Assembly (NCBI GenBank): GCA_030446015.1 | Contig: JASUSO010000011.1 | Span: 1 to 43,917, forward strand | Direction: 5' to 3' | DNA from: Methanobacteriota archaeon | Lineage (GTDB): Archaea > Halobacteriota > Methanomicrobia > Methanomicrobiales > Methanoculleaceae | Length of the DNA: 43,917 bases | In this document: positions 17,432 to 25,641 of the stretch, piece by piece | Numbering within the stretch: the first letter of the stretch is position 1 | How the letters are laid out: each line of letters begins with the position of its first letter | Made by a program: the position numbers and the translations under genes | The notes under the pieces: generated by a model | Database searches by the model: none | Told to the model about the DNA's origin: nothing | The model's input: the letters and a program-made list of their open reading frames with translations, nothing else

Positions 17432-18340
17432 TTGGAGCATGTGTTCAACATTGATCTGCTGAGGGCAGAGAAGAATATCGACGGCCTGATCGAGGCGCTC
17501 CGGAGCAGCGGCGACGGCCTGACACGTCAGCGGGCGGCCCTGGCGCTCGGGGACCTCGGCGGGCCTGAGGCGGTCCGGCCCCTCATCCGGGCGCTCGGCG
17601 ATCCGCTGACGGCGGTTCGGGAGGCGGCGGCGGACTCGCTCGCGCTGCTCGGGAGCCCGGCGGTCGAACCGCTGGTGGAACTCCTCGATAACCCGGAGGC
17701 GTCGGGGAAGTATGACGAGACGGCGACGACCGGCGAAGCACCGACCGTGACCGGGCCGGGCGGCCAGACCTGGGAGATCGAGACCGCAAGGGATCTCCGG
17801 CGGGTCTACGCGGCCGCCATCCTTGGCGAGATCAACGATCCCGCCGCGGTGGAGCCGCTCGTCCGGGCGCTCCGGGACAGAAACGACGATCTCCGGTACC
17901 AGGCGTCGGGGGCCATAGCGAAGTTCGGCCGCGGAGCAGTAGAGCCGCTCCGCCGGATGCTCGCCGACCAAGACCCGGAGATCCGGATCGTCGCGGCCGG
18001 CGCCCTCGGGGAGAGCGGAGATCCCTCGGCGGTCGAACCGCTCATCGAGGCGCTCCGGGACAGCGACGACGGCGTCCGGGGAGCGGCGGCGGGCGCCCTC
18101 ATGCGGATGGGCGATGCCGCGGTCGAGCCCCTCATCACGGCGACGAAGGACGCCGACCGGAACGTCCGGCTCTACGCGGCGGGTGCGCTCAAGTACATCG
18201 GCGACCCGCGGGCGATCGACGCTCTCGAAGACCTCGCCCGGAGCGGGGATGAGACCGAGAGGAGCGTCGCGGAGGACGCGATCGAGGCGATACGGATGGT
18301 CCGCGGGGAGGCCGCACTATCGCCGCCGACATCGCGGTGA
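17432..18340 (+). CDS. HEAT-repeat (PBS lyase type) protein
   Basis: 302 residues from TTG 17432, with GGTGA five bases upstream; GTG 17423 and GTG 17441 are alternatives. About seven HEAT repeats of 31 residues are readable (for example AVEPLVRALRDRNDDLRYQA, AVEPLIEALRDSDDGVRGAA), in two blocks separated by a short Gly/Thr-rich linker at the place where the upstream paralogue carries its QHDxLGGPEDI insert. The stop of the upstream gene is 16 bases away. No lyase partner or catalytic residues are seen, so a scaffold or adaptor role is inferred from the fold only. Confidence 0.85.
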   Translation: MEHVFNIDLLRAEKNIDGLIEALRSSGDGLTRQRAALALGDLGGPEAVRPLIRALGDPLTAVREAAADSLALLGSPAVEPLVELLDNPEASGKYDETATTGEAPTVTGPGGQTWEIETARDLRRVYAAAILGEINDPAAVEPLVRALRDRNDDLRYQASGAIAKFGRGAVEPLRRMLADQDPEIRIVAAGALGESGDPSAVEPLIEALRDSDDGVRGAAAGALMRMGDAAVEPLITATKDADRNVRLYAAGALKYIGDPRAIDALEDLARSGDETERSVAEDAIEAIRMVRGEAALSPPTSR

Positions 18341-18383
18341 TCCATCATTTTTCAGGAGAACCCGGTCGTAGCGAAGATGCTTT

Positions 18384-19634
18384 TTATCCCCTTCTCCGCA
18401 CCCGCACCGACTCCGCGTGGGCGTGGAGCCCCTCCGCGTCGGCGATCGTCTCCACCACGTCGCCGATGGCGTCGAGCCCCTCCCGCGTGATCACCTGGAC
18501 CGTCGAGCGCCGGCAGAAGTGGTTCACGTCGAGGCCGGAGTAGAGCCGGGCGTAGCCCGCCGTCGGGAGGACGTGGTTCGTCCCCGAGGCGTAGTCGCCG
18601 CAGGCCACCGCCGCGTAGGGGCCGACAAAGATCGACCCGGCGCTCCTGATCCGATTGATGACCGCAAGCGGGTCGGCCACCTGGATCGAGAGGTGCTCGG
18701 GGGCGACCCCGTTAACGGCCTCCACAGCCTCATCGATGTCGGCGGCGACGATGTAGCCGGAGTGCTCGAGGGCCTTTTCGATGATATTCCGCCGTTTCGC
18801 CTCCCCGGCCATCCGCTTCACCTCGGCGCCGACCGCTTCCGCGACGGCCGCATCGGTCGCGACAAGAACGCAGGCGGCGTTCGGGTCGTGCTCCGCCTGG
18901 GCGAGGACGTCGGCCGCGATGAACGTCGGGTTCGCCGTCCCGTCCGCGAGGATCGCGATCTCGCTCGGGCCCGCCGGGAAGTCGATCTCGGCCTCGTCGC
19001 GCAGGAGCATCTTCGCCGCGGTGACGTAAACGTTCCCCGGGCCGACGATCTTCTCCACCCGCGGGATCGACTCCGTCCCGAGCGCCATCGCGGCGATCGC
19101 CTGGGCGCCGCCGACCCGGTAGACCTCGTCGACCCCGGCGATGTCGAGCGCGACGAGCGTGATCGGGTTGACCGGCGGCGGGGTGCAGCAGCAGATCTCC
19201 GTGACCCCCGCGACCTTCGCCGGGATCGTGCACATCAGCGCCGTCGAGGGGTAGGCCGCCCGCCCGCCGGGGACGTAGGCGCCGATACGGGAGAGCGGCG
19301 TCGTCTTGACGCCGAGGGTGATCCCGGGCTCCACCTCCTGCAGCCAGAGGTCACGCCCGCGCTGCAGTTCGTGGAACCGGCTGATCCGCTCCTCCGCCTC
19401 CACCAGGTTCGCGACGAGCTCTGCGTCCACCAGGTCGTAGGCCGCCTCCAGTTCCTCCGCGCCGACGACGATCTCCTCGAGGTCGATCCCGTCGAACTTC
19501 TTCGTCAGGTCGATGAGGGCGGCGTCGCCCTCTGAGCGCACCCTCTCGATGATCTCGGAGACCGGTCCCTTCACCCGGTCAAGATCCGACCGCCGCCCGG
19601 CGATCCAGGTCTCGATATCCAGCGCCTGCCACAT
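18384..19634 (-). CDS. hisD: Histidinol dehydrogenase
   Basis: 416 residues, full length. It catalyses the last two steps of histidine synthesis, histidinol to histidine with two NAD+. Diagnostic segments: RIGAYVPGGRAAYPSTALM, VGGAQAIAAMALGTE, KIVGPGNVYVTAAK, DFPAGPSEIAILAD, AEHDPNAACVLV and NGVAPEHLSI, which carry the zinc and catalytic Glu/His positions of HisD. No other his gene is in the window, so it stands alone, as is common in archaea. Its start is about 145 bases from the divergent binding-protein gene. Confidence 0.97.
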   Translation of the reverse strand: MWQALDIETWIAGRRSDLDRVKGPVSEIIERVRSEGDAALIDLTKKFDGIDLEEIVVGAEELEAAYDLVDAELVANLVEAEERISRFHELQRGRDLWLQEVEPGITLGVKTTPLSRIGAYVPGGRAAYPSTALMCTIPAKVAGVTEICCCTPPPVNPITLVALDIAGVDEVYRVGGAQAIAAMALGTESIPRVEKIVGPGNVYVTAAKMLLRDEAEIDFPAGPSEIAILADGTANPTFIAADVLAQAEHDPNAACVLVATDAAVAEAVGAEVKRMAGEAKRRNIIEKALEHSGYIVAADIDEAVEAVNGVAPEHLSIQVADPLAVINRIRSAGSIFVGPYAAVACGDYASGTNHVLPTAGYARLYSGLDVNHFCRRSTVQVITREGLDAIGDVVETIADAEGLHAHAESVRVRRRG

Positions 19635-19727
19635 GAGGAAAAGGGTCGGCGGGCGGAAGCGTTAAGGTTTCGACCGCAGCCCCGCCGGGGAGGGGGATTT
19701 AGCGAGATCGGTTACCAAAATCAATTT

Positions 19728-19758
19728 GTTAACTATTATGAAAATAACTAAATATTTT
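19728..19758 (+). promoter_or_regulatory. Promoter of the first TupA-like gene
   Basis: GTTAACTATT (19728-19737) is followed by a TATA-like TAAATATTTT (19749-19758) about 25 bases upstream of ATG 19780. The spacing supports ATG 19780 and a leaderless mRNA, not the upstream TTG 19726 or ATG 19738. The same 10-mer GTTAACTATT occurs at 20815-20824 before the next binding-protein gene. Confidence 0.5.
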
Positions 19759-19779
19759 GTCGCCGGACTGCCCCGCCGT

Positions 19780-20712
19780 ATGGCACGAAGAACGTGGGTG
19801 CCCATTCTGGGCATCATGGTGATAATGCTCGCGGCCTGTGCCGCCACCGTCACGGCACAGGAAGCGGCAGACCCGGGAGTACTCCGGATAGCAACGACGA
19901 CAAGCCTCCGTGATACGGGCCTTCTCGACGAACTCGAACTGATGTACGAGAACACCTCCGATGTGGACGTGCAGATCACCGCCCAGGGGACCGGGCAGTC
20001 CCTGGACACCGCACGGCGCGGCGACGTCGACCTGGTGCTCGTCCATTCTCCATCGCTTGAGCAGCAGTTCATCGACGAGGGCTACGGCATCAACGAGCGG
20101 TGCTTCGCCTACAACAACTTCATCATCGTCGGCCCCGCATCCAACCCGGCGGGGATCGCGAACATGACCCCGGTCGAGGCGTTCCAGGCGATCTACGTCG
20201 CCGGGACGAACGATACCGCGGGCGTCGCCTTTGCCTCCCGCGGTGACGACTCCGGCACGCACACACGCGAGCAGGAGATCTGGGAAGCCGCCGGCTACAA
20301 CTACACCACCGAGATCCAGGACTCCGGGGCCTGGTACCTTGAGACCGGGAGCGGCATGGGTGAGACGCTGACCCTTGCCAACCAGAGGGAGGCCTACACG
20401 CTCTCCGACATCGGGACCTACCTCGCCCTCCAGGAGCAGCTGGACCTCGTGCAGCTCGTGACCGAGGGCGACCAGCTCATGAACCGCTACAGCGCGATCG
20501 CGGTCAACCCCGAGATGGCACAGGGCGTCAACGTCGATGAGGCCAACAGGTTCATCGACTGGCTCACCACGGACGAGACCAAGGAGTTCATCGGGAACTT
20601 CGGCGTCGCTGAGTTCGGCCAGTCGCTCTTCATCCCGCTCTACCCGCCGGAATGCACCGAGTCGCCGTTCAACTGCACCACCTGTTCGGGGGAGATGAAC
20701 GCTACGGCATGA
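19780..20712 (+). CDS. TupA-like tungstate-type ABC substrate-binding protein, solo copy
   Basis: 310 residues from ATG 19780. Signal sequence MARRTWVPILGIMVIMLAAC with a LAAC lipobox-like end, then the TupA-family opening LRIATTTSLRDTGLLDELE, the anion-site segments ITAQGTGQSLDTARRGDVDLVLVHSP and FASRGDDSGTHTREQEIWEAAG, and the C-terminal PLYPPECTESPFNC. These TTTS and SRGDxSGTH motifs are those of tungstate binders. The gene has its own promoter and no adjoining permease; it is followed by a close paralogue that heads a complete tup operon, with which it may share the permease. Phosphate-type annotation is possible in databases but fits less well. Confidence 0.88.
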   Translation: MARRTWVPILGIMVIMLAACAATVTAQEAADPGVLRIATTTSLRDTGLLDELELMYENTSDVDVQITAQGTGQSLDTARRGDVDLVLVHSPSLEQQFIDEGYGINERCFAYNNFIIVGPASNPAGIANMTPVEAFQAIYVAGTNDTAGVAFASRGDDSGTHTREQEIWEAAGYNYTTEIQDSGAWYLETGSGMGETLTLANQREAYTLSDIGTYLALQEQLDLVQLVTEGDQLMNRYSAIAVNPEMAQGVNVDEANRFIDWLTTDETKEFIGNFGVAEFGQSLFIPLYPPECTESPFNCTTCSGEMNATA

Positions 20713-20814
20713 GACGGGCGGCACGGTCCGCCCTTCTCTCCCGGTGGATGCAGCGATCCGGCACGGAGCTCCCTTTCCCCGGGGCGGCAGACGTACCGTT
20801 GACATCAAGCCTCC

Positions 20815-20830
20815 GTTAACTATTTATCAT
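20815..20830 (+). promoter_or_regulatory. Promoter of the first tupABC operon
   Basis: GTTAACTATT runs into the TATA-like TATTTATCA, 26-35 bases upstream of ATG 20856, fitting a leaderless or very short-leader mRNA. The 10-mer is shared with the promoter at 19728. Confidence 0.45.
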
Positions 20831-20855
20831 CGGTCTGTCATCCTGACGCGTTGTT

Positions 20856-21824
20856 ATGAGACCGAATGCGACACATCTGACGACAGGCATCCTCGTGATC
20901 CTGCTCATCTGCGCTCTCTGTGCGGGGTGCACGGGGACGGCGCCGCCCGGGGGAAACGAGACCCCGGCCGCCACGACCGCACCCGCCGGCGGAGGGAACG
21001 TCCTGCGGATAGCCACCACGACAAGCCTTGAGAACACCGGGCTGCTCGCGGAGCTCGAACGGGTCTACGAGAGCGAGACCGGGATGGATCTCCAGTTCAT
21101 CGCCCAGGGCACCGGACAGTCGATCGATTCCGGCAGGCGCGGCGACGTCGATCTCGTCCTCGTCCACGCCCCGGACCTTGAGCAGCAGTTCATCGACGAC
21201 GGGTTCGGGATCAATCCCCGGTGCATCGCCTACAACTACTTCATCATCGTCGGGCCGGAGTCCGACCCGGCTGGGATCGCGAACATGAGCCCGGTGGAGG
21301 CCATCCAGGCGATCTATGCGGCCGGGGCGAACAACACCGCGGGTGTTGCGTTCGTCTCCCGCGGCGACAACTCCGGCACTCACAACCAGGAGAAGGCCCT
21401 CTGGGAGGAGGCGGGCTACGACTACGAGACCGAGATCATGGACGCCGGGGCCTGGTACATCGAGGCCGGCAAGGGCATGGGCGACACCCTGATCCTTGCA
21501 AACGAGCAGCAGGCATACACCCTCTCTGATGAAGGGACCTACCTCTCGTTCGCGGACAGGCTGAACCTCGTCCCGGTCATCGCCGAGGGTGCGGAACTCC
21601 TGAACCGCTACACCGCGATCGCCGTCAACCCCGAGCGGCACCCGGGCGTGAACGCTGAGGGTGCTGCAGACTTCATCAACTGGCTCACCACGAACGAGAC
21701 GAAGCAGATGATCGGTGAGTTCGGCGCCGAGGAGTTCGGCAAACCGCTCTTTGTGCCGCTCTACTCACCCGAGTGTACCGAGCCGCCGTTCAACTGCACC
21801 TGTACCGGAGAGGTGGCCGGATAA
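20856..21824 (+). CDS. tupA: Tungstate ABC transporter substrate-binding protein TupA
   Basis: 322 residues. Lipoprotein-type signal MRPNATHLTTGILVILLICALCAGC, then a Thr/Gly-rich spacer and the TupA domain: LRIATTTSLENTGLLAELE, IAQGTGQSIDSGRRGDVDLV, FVSRGDNSGTHNQEKALWEEAG. The C-terminus SPECTEPPFNCTCTG matches the same Cys-rich tail of the solo copy at 19780. It captures the oxyanion outside the membrane. It is followed by permease and ATPase genes in the order tupA-tupB-tupC. Tungstate versus molybdate preference cannot be settled from sequence. Confidence 0.9.
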   Translation: MRPNATHLTTGILVILLICALCAGCTGTAPPGGNETPAATTAPAGGGNVLRIATTTSLENTGLLAELERVYESETGMDLQFIAQGTGQSIDSGRRGDVDLVLVHAPDLEQQFIDDGFGINPRCIAYNYFIIVGPESDPAGIANMSPVEAIQAIYAAGANNTAGVAFVSRGDNSGTHNQEKALWEEAGYDYETEIMDAGAWYIEAGKGMGDTLILANEQQAYTLSDEGTYLSFADRLNLVPVIAEGAELLNRYTAIAVNPERHPGVNAEGAADFINWLTTNETKQMIGEFGAEEFGKPLFVPLYSPECTEPPFNCTCTGEVAG

Positions 21825-21882
21825 GCCAGACGTCGGTGACGGGAGGGAGAATCCTGGACGTGGTGAGGGAGGCTGAGGGCGC

Positions 21883-22578
21883 ATGGTGAACGGGAACCCG
21901 ATCATCGAGGGGTTCATCGAGGCCGTCGAGCTCATCATCGCCCTCGACCCGCAGGTGGTGGAGATCACCATCCGATCGCTCTACATCTCCCTCACCGCCA
22001 CCTTCTTTGCCGCGCTGATCGCCCTGCCGCTCGGGGCGCTCATCTACTTCTACGATTTCCGGGGGAAGCACGCGGTCGTTTCGACGCTGCAGACGCTGTA
22101 TGCGCTCCCGACGGTCATCGTGGGCCTGATCGTCTTCCTGATGCTCTCGAACATCGGCCCTTTCGGATTCCTCCGCCTCCTCTACACCCCCGGCGGCATG
22201 ATCGTCGCACAGACCGTCCTCATCATCCCGCTCCTGATGGGGCTGACGATCTCGGCGCTCTCCGGGATCGACCGGGACAAACGCTACACGATCACCGCCC
22301 TCGGCGCGAGCAGGCTCCAGACGGTCACGACGATCATCGCAGAGGCACGGTTCGCGGTGATGGCCGGCGTCCTCCTTGGGTTCGGGCGGGCGATCGCCGA
22401 GGTCGGGACGGTGATGATCGTCGGCGGGAACATCCGGGGCGCGACCCGCGTCCTCACCACCGCGATCGCGCTCAACACATCGATGGCGAACTACTCCCTC
22501 TCGATCGCGCTCGGGATCATCCTTCTCGCGGTGGCGCTTGGGGTGAACATCGCCCTCTCGCTCGTCCAGCAACGGTGA
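21883..22578 (+). CDS. tupB: Tungstate ABC transporter permease TupB
   Basis: 231 residues, about five membrane helices (FFAALIALPLGALIYF, TVIVGLIVFLMLSNIGPFGF, MIVAQTVLIIPLLMGLTISAL). The cytoplasmic EAA-type coupling loop is the segment KRYTITALGASRLQTVTTII. It forms the membrane channel with the ATPase encoded four bases downstream. It closely resembles the second TupB at 33289. Start ATG 21883 follows GAGGCTGAGG. Confidence 0.92.
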   Translation: MVNGNPIIEGFIEAVELIIALDPQVVEITIRSLYISLTATFFAALIALPLGALIYFYDFRGKHAVVSTLQTLYALPTVIVGLIVFLMLSNIGPFGFLRLLYTPGGMIVAQTVLIIPLLMGLTISALSGIDRDKRYTITALGASRLQTVTTIIAEARFAVMAGVLLGFGRAIAEVGTVMIVGGNIRGATRVLTTAIALNTSMANYSLSIALGIILLAVALGVNIALSLVQQR

Positions 22579-22582
22579 TATC

Positions 22583-23659
22583 ATGACGGTCATCGAGGCA
22601 CACGGGATCAGAAAGGTCTACGGCACCCTTGAAGTCCTGCACGACGTCGACCTTTCGGTCAGCGAAGGCGAGATCCTCGCGCTCATCGGCCCGAGCGGGT
22701 CGGGGAAGAGCACGCTTCTCCGGCTCCTCGACCTGATCGAGCCCGCGAGCGGAGGGGAACTCTCGGTCTTCGGGATCGACACGGTCGCGGAACGCGGCAG
22801 GTGGCTTGACCTCCGCCGCCGGATGGGGATGCTCTTTCAGCGACCGATCGTCTTCAACTCCTCCGTCTACGACAACGTCGCGATGGGGCTCCGCTACCGG
22901 CGTGCTCCCTCTGGCGATATCGACCGGAAGGTGAAGGAGGCCCTCGAGGCCGTCGGGCTCTCCCGTTACATCAAGAGTCGGGCGACCGATCTCTCCGGCG
23001 GGGAGCAGCAGCGGGTGGCGCTCTCACGGGTGCTCGTGACCGAGCCCGAGATCCTCTTCCTCGACGAGCCGACGGCGAACCTGGACCCGGGATCGACCGC
23101 GACCATCGAGCGGATCGTGACGGGCTTAAACCGCGAGACGGGGATGACCGTCATCATCAGCACCCACGACCTGGCGCAGGGCCAGCGCCTCGCCCACCGG
23201 GTCGGGGTGATGATCGAGGGGACGATCGCCCAGACCGGGCCGTCCCACGAGATCTTCCGCGAACCGAAGGACCGGCGGATCGCACGGTTCGTGGGCGTCC
23301 AGAACATCATCCCCGGCCGGGTCGTCGCGCAGCGAGAGGGGTTCACCGTGGTGGAGGCAAAGGGTAAGGAGATCCTCTCGGCGACCCCGCCGCCCTCAGA
23401 CGAGGTCGAGATGATCGTCCGGGGCGAGGACATCTCCCTGCACCGGAGGGAGCCCGGCCACGATGAGGCGGAGAACGTCTTCCCCGCCACGGTCACCGCC
23501 ATCGATCCCACGGCACCGTTCGTGAACGTGACGATCCACTGCGGGTGCGATATCGTTGCGCTCGTGACTGCGAGGAGGGCGGAGGCCCTCGATCTCCGGG
23601 AGGGGATGGAGGTCTGGGTCTCTCTCCAGGCGAAGGCGGTTCACCTGATCCAGCGTTAA
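22583..23659 (+). CDS. tupC: Tungstate ABC transporter ATP-binding protein TupC
   Basis: 358 residues. Walker A GPSGSGKST (36-44), signature LSGGEQQRVALSR, Walker B ILFLDEPTANLDPG and switch His in IISTHDLAQGQ are complete. The C-terminal 120 residues (NIIPGRVVAQREG onward) are a regulatory TOBE-like extension, often anion-sensing in Mo/W importers. It begins four bases after tupB. It powers import. Confidence 0.93.
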   Translation: MTVIEAHGIRKVYGTLEVLHDVDLSVSEGEILALIGPSGSGKSTLLRLLDLIEPASGGELSVFGIDTVAERGRWLDLRRRMGMLFQRPIVFNSSVYDNVAMGLRYRRAPSGDIDRKVKEALEAVGLSRYIKSRATDLSGGEQQRVALSRVLVTEPEILFLDEPTANLDPGSTATIERIVTGLNRETGMTVIISTHDLAQGQRLAHRVGVMIEGTIAQTGPSHEIFREPKDRRIARFVGVQNIIPGRVVAQREGFTVVEAKGKEILSATPPPSDEVEMIVRGEDISLHRREPGHDEAENVFPATVTAIDPTAPFVNVTIHCGCDIVALVTARRAEALDLREGMEVWVSLQAKAVHLIQR

Positions 23660-23780
23660 AAGCCCTGAATCCGCATCAAAACCCTTTCCCTCCCGAATTC
23701 TGTTCCATCCGGGCCGACGACGCCGTCCTCGCCGTCGGGAATCTCCATCGCATTCTCCGTGAAGGCAACGGCGATCCACG

Positions 23781-24030
23781 TCATCCGTTCTTTTTCTTGA
23801 GCGAGAGGGGGAGGCCGACCAGGACGGCTGTCGCGGCGTTTGCCGCCACGATGGCGACATCCCCTCTCACCACACCGTAGGCGAACCAGAGCAGAACGCC
23901 CGCGAGGAGAACGATGAGCGTCGCGAGTGAGAGGTCGGCGGTTGAGCGCGTGGCAGCCACGCTCTCGCGGCCTGCGGCGCGAACGAGAGCGTCGTGAGCG
24001 AACCGGCGAGAAGACCGGATAAACTCCCCC
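23781..24030 (-). pseudogene. Frameshifted SemiSWEET-type transporter
   Basis: Two frames together spell one SemiSWEET. One frame (about 23946-24030) reads SLSGLLAGSLTTLSFAPQAA and continues RAW. Another (23781 to about 23960) continues RSTADLSLATLIVLLAGVLL then WFAYGVVRGDVAIVAANAA. The join falls within 23944-23965, where the frame must shift, and a start codon is missing: the 5' end runs into a run of eight G and then the repeat region. SemiSWEETs are three-helix sugar transporters that dimerise. A sequencing error in the G run or at the join could mimic this, but both a shift and a missing start are needed. Confidence 0.75.
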
Positions 24031-24078
24031 CCCAAAGGGGAAGTCGTCCTTCGCGTGAACTAACTGTTTCCAAGTGAT

Positions 24079-24302
24079 GATACGGCCTCACGCGAAGGAC
24101 GCGAAGCCGCGAAGTGCGACCTCCCCACAGGGGAGAGAGCGTGAGCACCGCCAGATGTTATGTGCGAGTGTTGGCAGGAATGAGAAATTATCAGGCTTCA
24201 GAGGAGAACTGCCAGCAATCCCTTACCGATCTTCGCGCTCTGCGCGGCTTCGCGTGAATTTACAGGTTCGGATAACAATATAGTCTCACGTGAGGCCGTA
24301 TC
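24079..24302. mobile_element. MITE-like element with 14-bp terminal inverted repeats
   Basis: GATACGGCCTCACG at 24079-24092 is matched perfectly by CGTGAGGCCGTATC at 24289-24302. Inside are the GCGAAG-type arms 24088-24114 and 24231-24257, near-identical to those at 5516-5593. The interior encodes no protein. No target-site duplication is evident. This element fills most of the gap between the SemiSWEET remnant and the MOT1-type gene. Confidence 0.6.
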
Positions 24303-24335
24303 GCTCTCGGGATGTCAAAAGTAGCATAGTATGGG

Positions 24336-25469
24336 TCAGGACGGGGACGCTCTCCCCTTCTCCCGCCACTTCTGCGCATAGGCGAGGATCATCCCTATGA
24401 TGAACGCAAACGTAAGGCCGATCACGAGGGTGAGGACGGCGATGACCGCCGTGACCAGGTAGGACTCCGTCTTCGCGCTGTGTTTCCCGAGCTCGATCGC
24501 CACGAAGACCAGGAGCGCGCCGAAGACGCCGAAGGGGATGAGGGTCAGGACCTCCGGCGGGGCGAAGGCAACGGCGAAGATGAGGATGAAGATCCCGGCA
24601 ACGATGTTCGCCCCGCCGGTCCTCGCGCCGAACCGGTACATCGCGGCAAGCCCCCCGGCGCCGTGGCACATCGGAAACCCGCCGAGCGGCGTCGAGACCA
24701 GGTTCATCGCCCCGATCGTCCGCGAGAGCCGGTCGGGGTCGACGCCCTTCTTCGGGAAGAGGTCGTAGGTGAGGAGGGACGTCGCGAGGATGGCGTTCGC
24801 GATCGTGAGCGGGATCTGCGGGAGGACGAGGTCCCATGTCCCGGCGATGAAATCGACGGGCGCGGGGAGGACGAGGGAGGGGACGGGCATCAGGCGGAAC
24901 GGCGGCATCCCCTGCGTCGCGATCCCGGCGCCAAGCCCGATAACGAGGACGAGCAGCGCCGAGACATCCGGGATCCGGGTGCGCTGCGACGCGACGAAGA
25001 AGACAAGGATGATCGCTATCGAGAGCGCCGCAACCAGAACGTCGGTGACGATGTAGCCGAACGACGTCTTGAGGAGGAGGAGGGCAAGACCCGCCTGGAC
25101 GCCCCGGATGACGCTCTTTGGTATCCGGTCCCCAAGCCAGGTCATCCCGCCGACGAGCCCGAGGACGAGGAAGAGCACCCCGACAACGATGCCTGAAGCC
25201 ACGATCTCGCCGGCACAGAGCCCTTCGGCGATGACGACCGCCCCGATCGCCTTCATCGGCTCGATGGGGATGGGCAGGCGGTAGTAGAACCCGGTGATGA
25301 TGAACCAGGCGGCGAGAAAGAGGAAGAAGTGGCTGACGTTGACGTCCGGGCAGACGATGGCGACACCGAGCAGGATGGGGAAGATGGTGCCGAAGTCGCC
25401 AACGGCTCCGGCGATCTCCTCGAGGGTGATCCGGATGCCGCCTCCCCCTGTTCCGGTGCTCTCCGCCAT
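24336..25469 (-). CDS. MOT1-type molybdate transporter
   Basis: 377 residues with ten or more hydrophobic helices. GAVGDFGTIFPILLGVAIV, LPIPIEPMKAIGAVVIAEGL and GGFPMCHGAGGLAAMYRFGA are the paired conserved blocks of the MOT1 family, SulP-related high-affinity molybdate transporters known from plants, algae and prokaryotes; the PMKAI and CHGAGG segments are diagnostic. It is a secondary carrier, thus a fourth import route beside three ABC systems. It diverges from modA across an AT-rich 172-base promoter region. Some sulfate transport cannot be excluded. Confidence 0.88.
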   Translation of the reverse strand: MAESTGTGGGGIRITLEEIAGAVGDFGTIFPILLGVAIVCPDVNVSHFFLFLAAWFIITGFYYRLPIPIEPMKAIGAVVIAEGLCAGEIVASGIVVGVLFLVLGLVGGMTWLGDRIPKSVIRGVQAGLALLLLKTSFGYIVTDVLVAALSIAIILVFFVASQRTRIPDVSALLVLVIGLGAGIATQGMPPFRLMPVPSLVLPAPVDFIAGTWDLVLPQIPLTIANAILATSLLTYDLFPKKGVDPDRLSRTIGAMNLVSTPLGGFPMCHGAGGLAAMYRFGARTGGANIVAGIFILIFAVAFAPPEVLTLIPFGVFGALLVFVAIELGKHSAKTESYLVTAVIAVLTLVIGLTFAFIIGMILAYAQKWREKGRASPS

Positions 25470-25641
25470 TGTCCAGCTCTTGTTATGTCTTGTTTCCTTT
25501 TTGTATTTTGGATAGGCGACCGGGGTATGCCATATTATTTAACCAAATCACCAACCCCATAAAATTAATCCTGTTAATTTATTTTATTTAATTTGATCTG
25601 ATCCATATACGTTTATTTTGCTTTTCTGAGAGATTATTCTT
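25470..25641. promoter_or_regulatory. Divergent promoter region between the MOT1-type gene and modA
   Basis: 172 bases, strikingly AT-rich against the surroundings. GTTTATTTTG (25611-25620) is the likely modA TATA box, about 25-30 bases before ATG 25642. CATATTATTTAACCAAATC and GTTAATTTATTTTATTTAA are further upstream. Because both flanking genes are molybdate importers, shared control by metal status is likely but inferred. Confidence 0.45.

Noticed and set aside
19780-21824. Phosphate-binding (PstS) identity for the TupA-like proteins
   Set aside because: The ATTTS and SRGD-x-SGTH motifs are those of tungstate-type binders, and no phoU or pstA/pstC pair is nearby.
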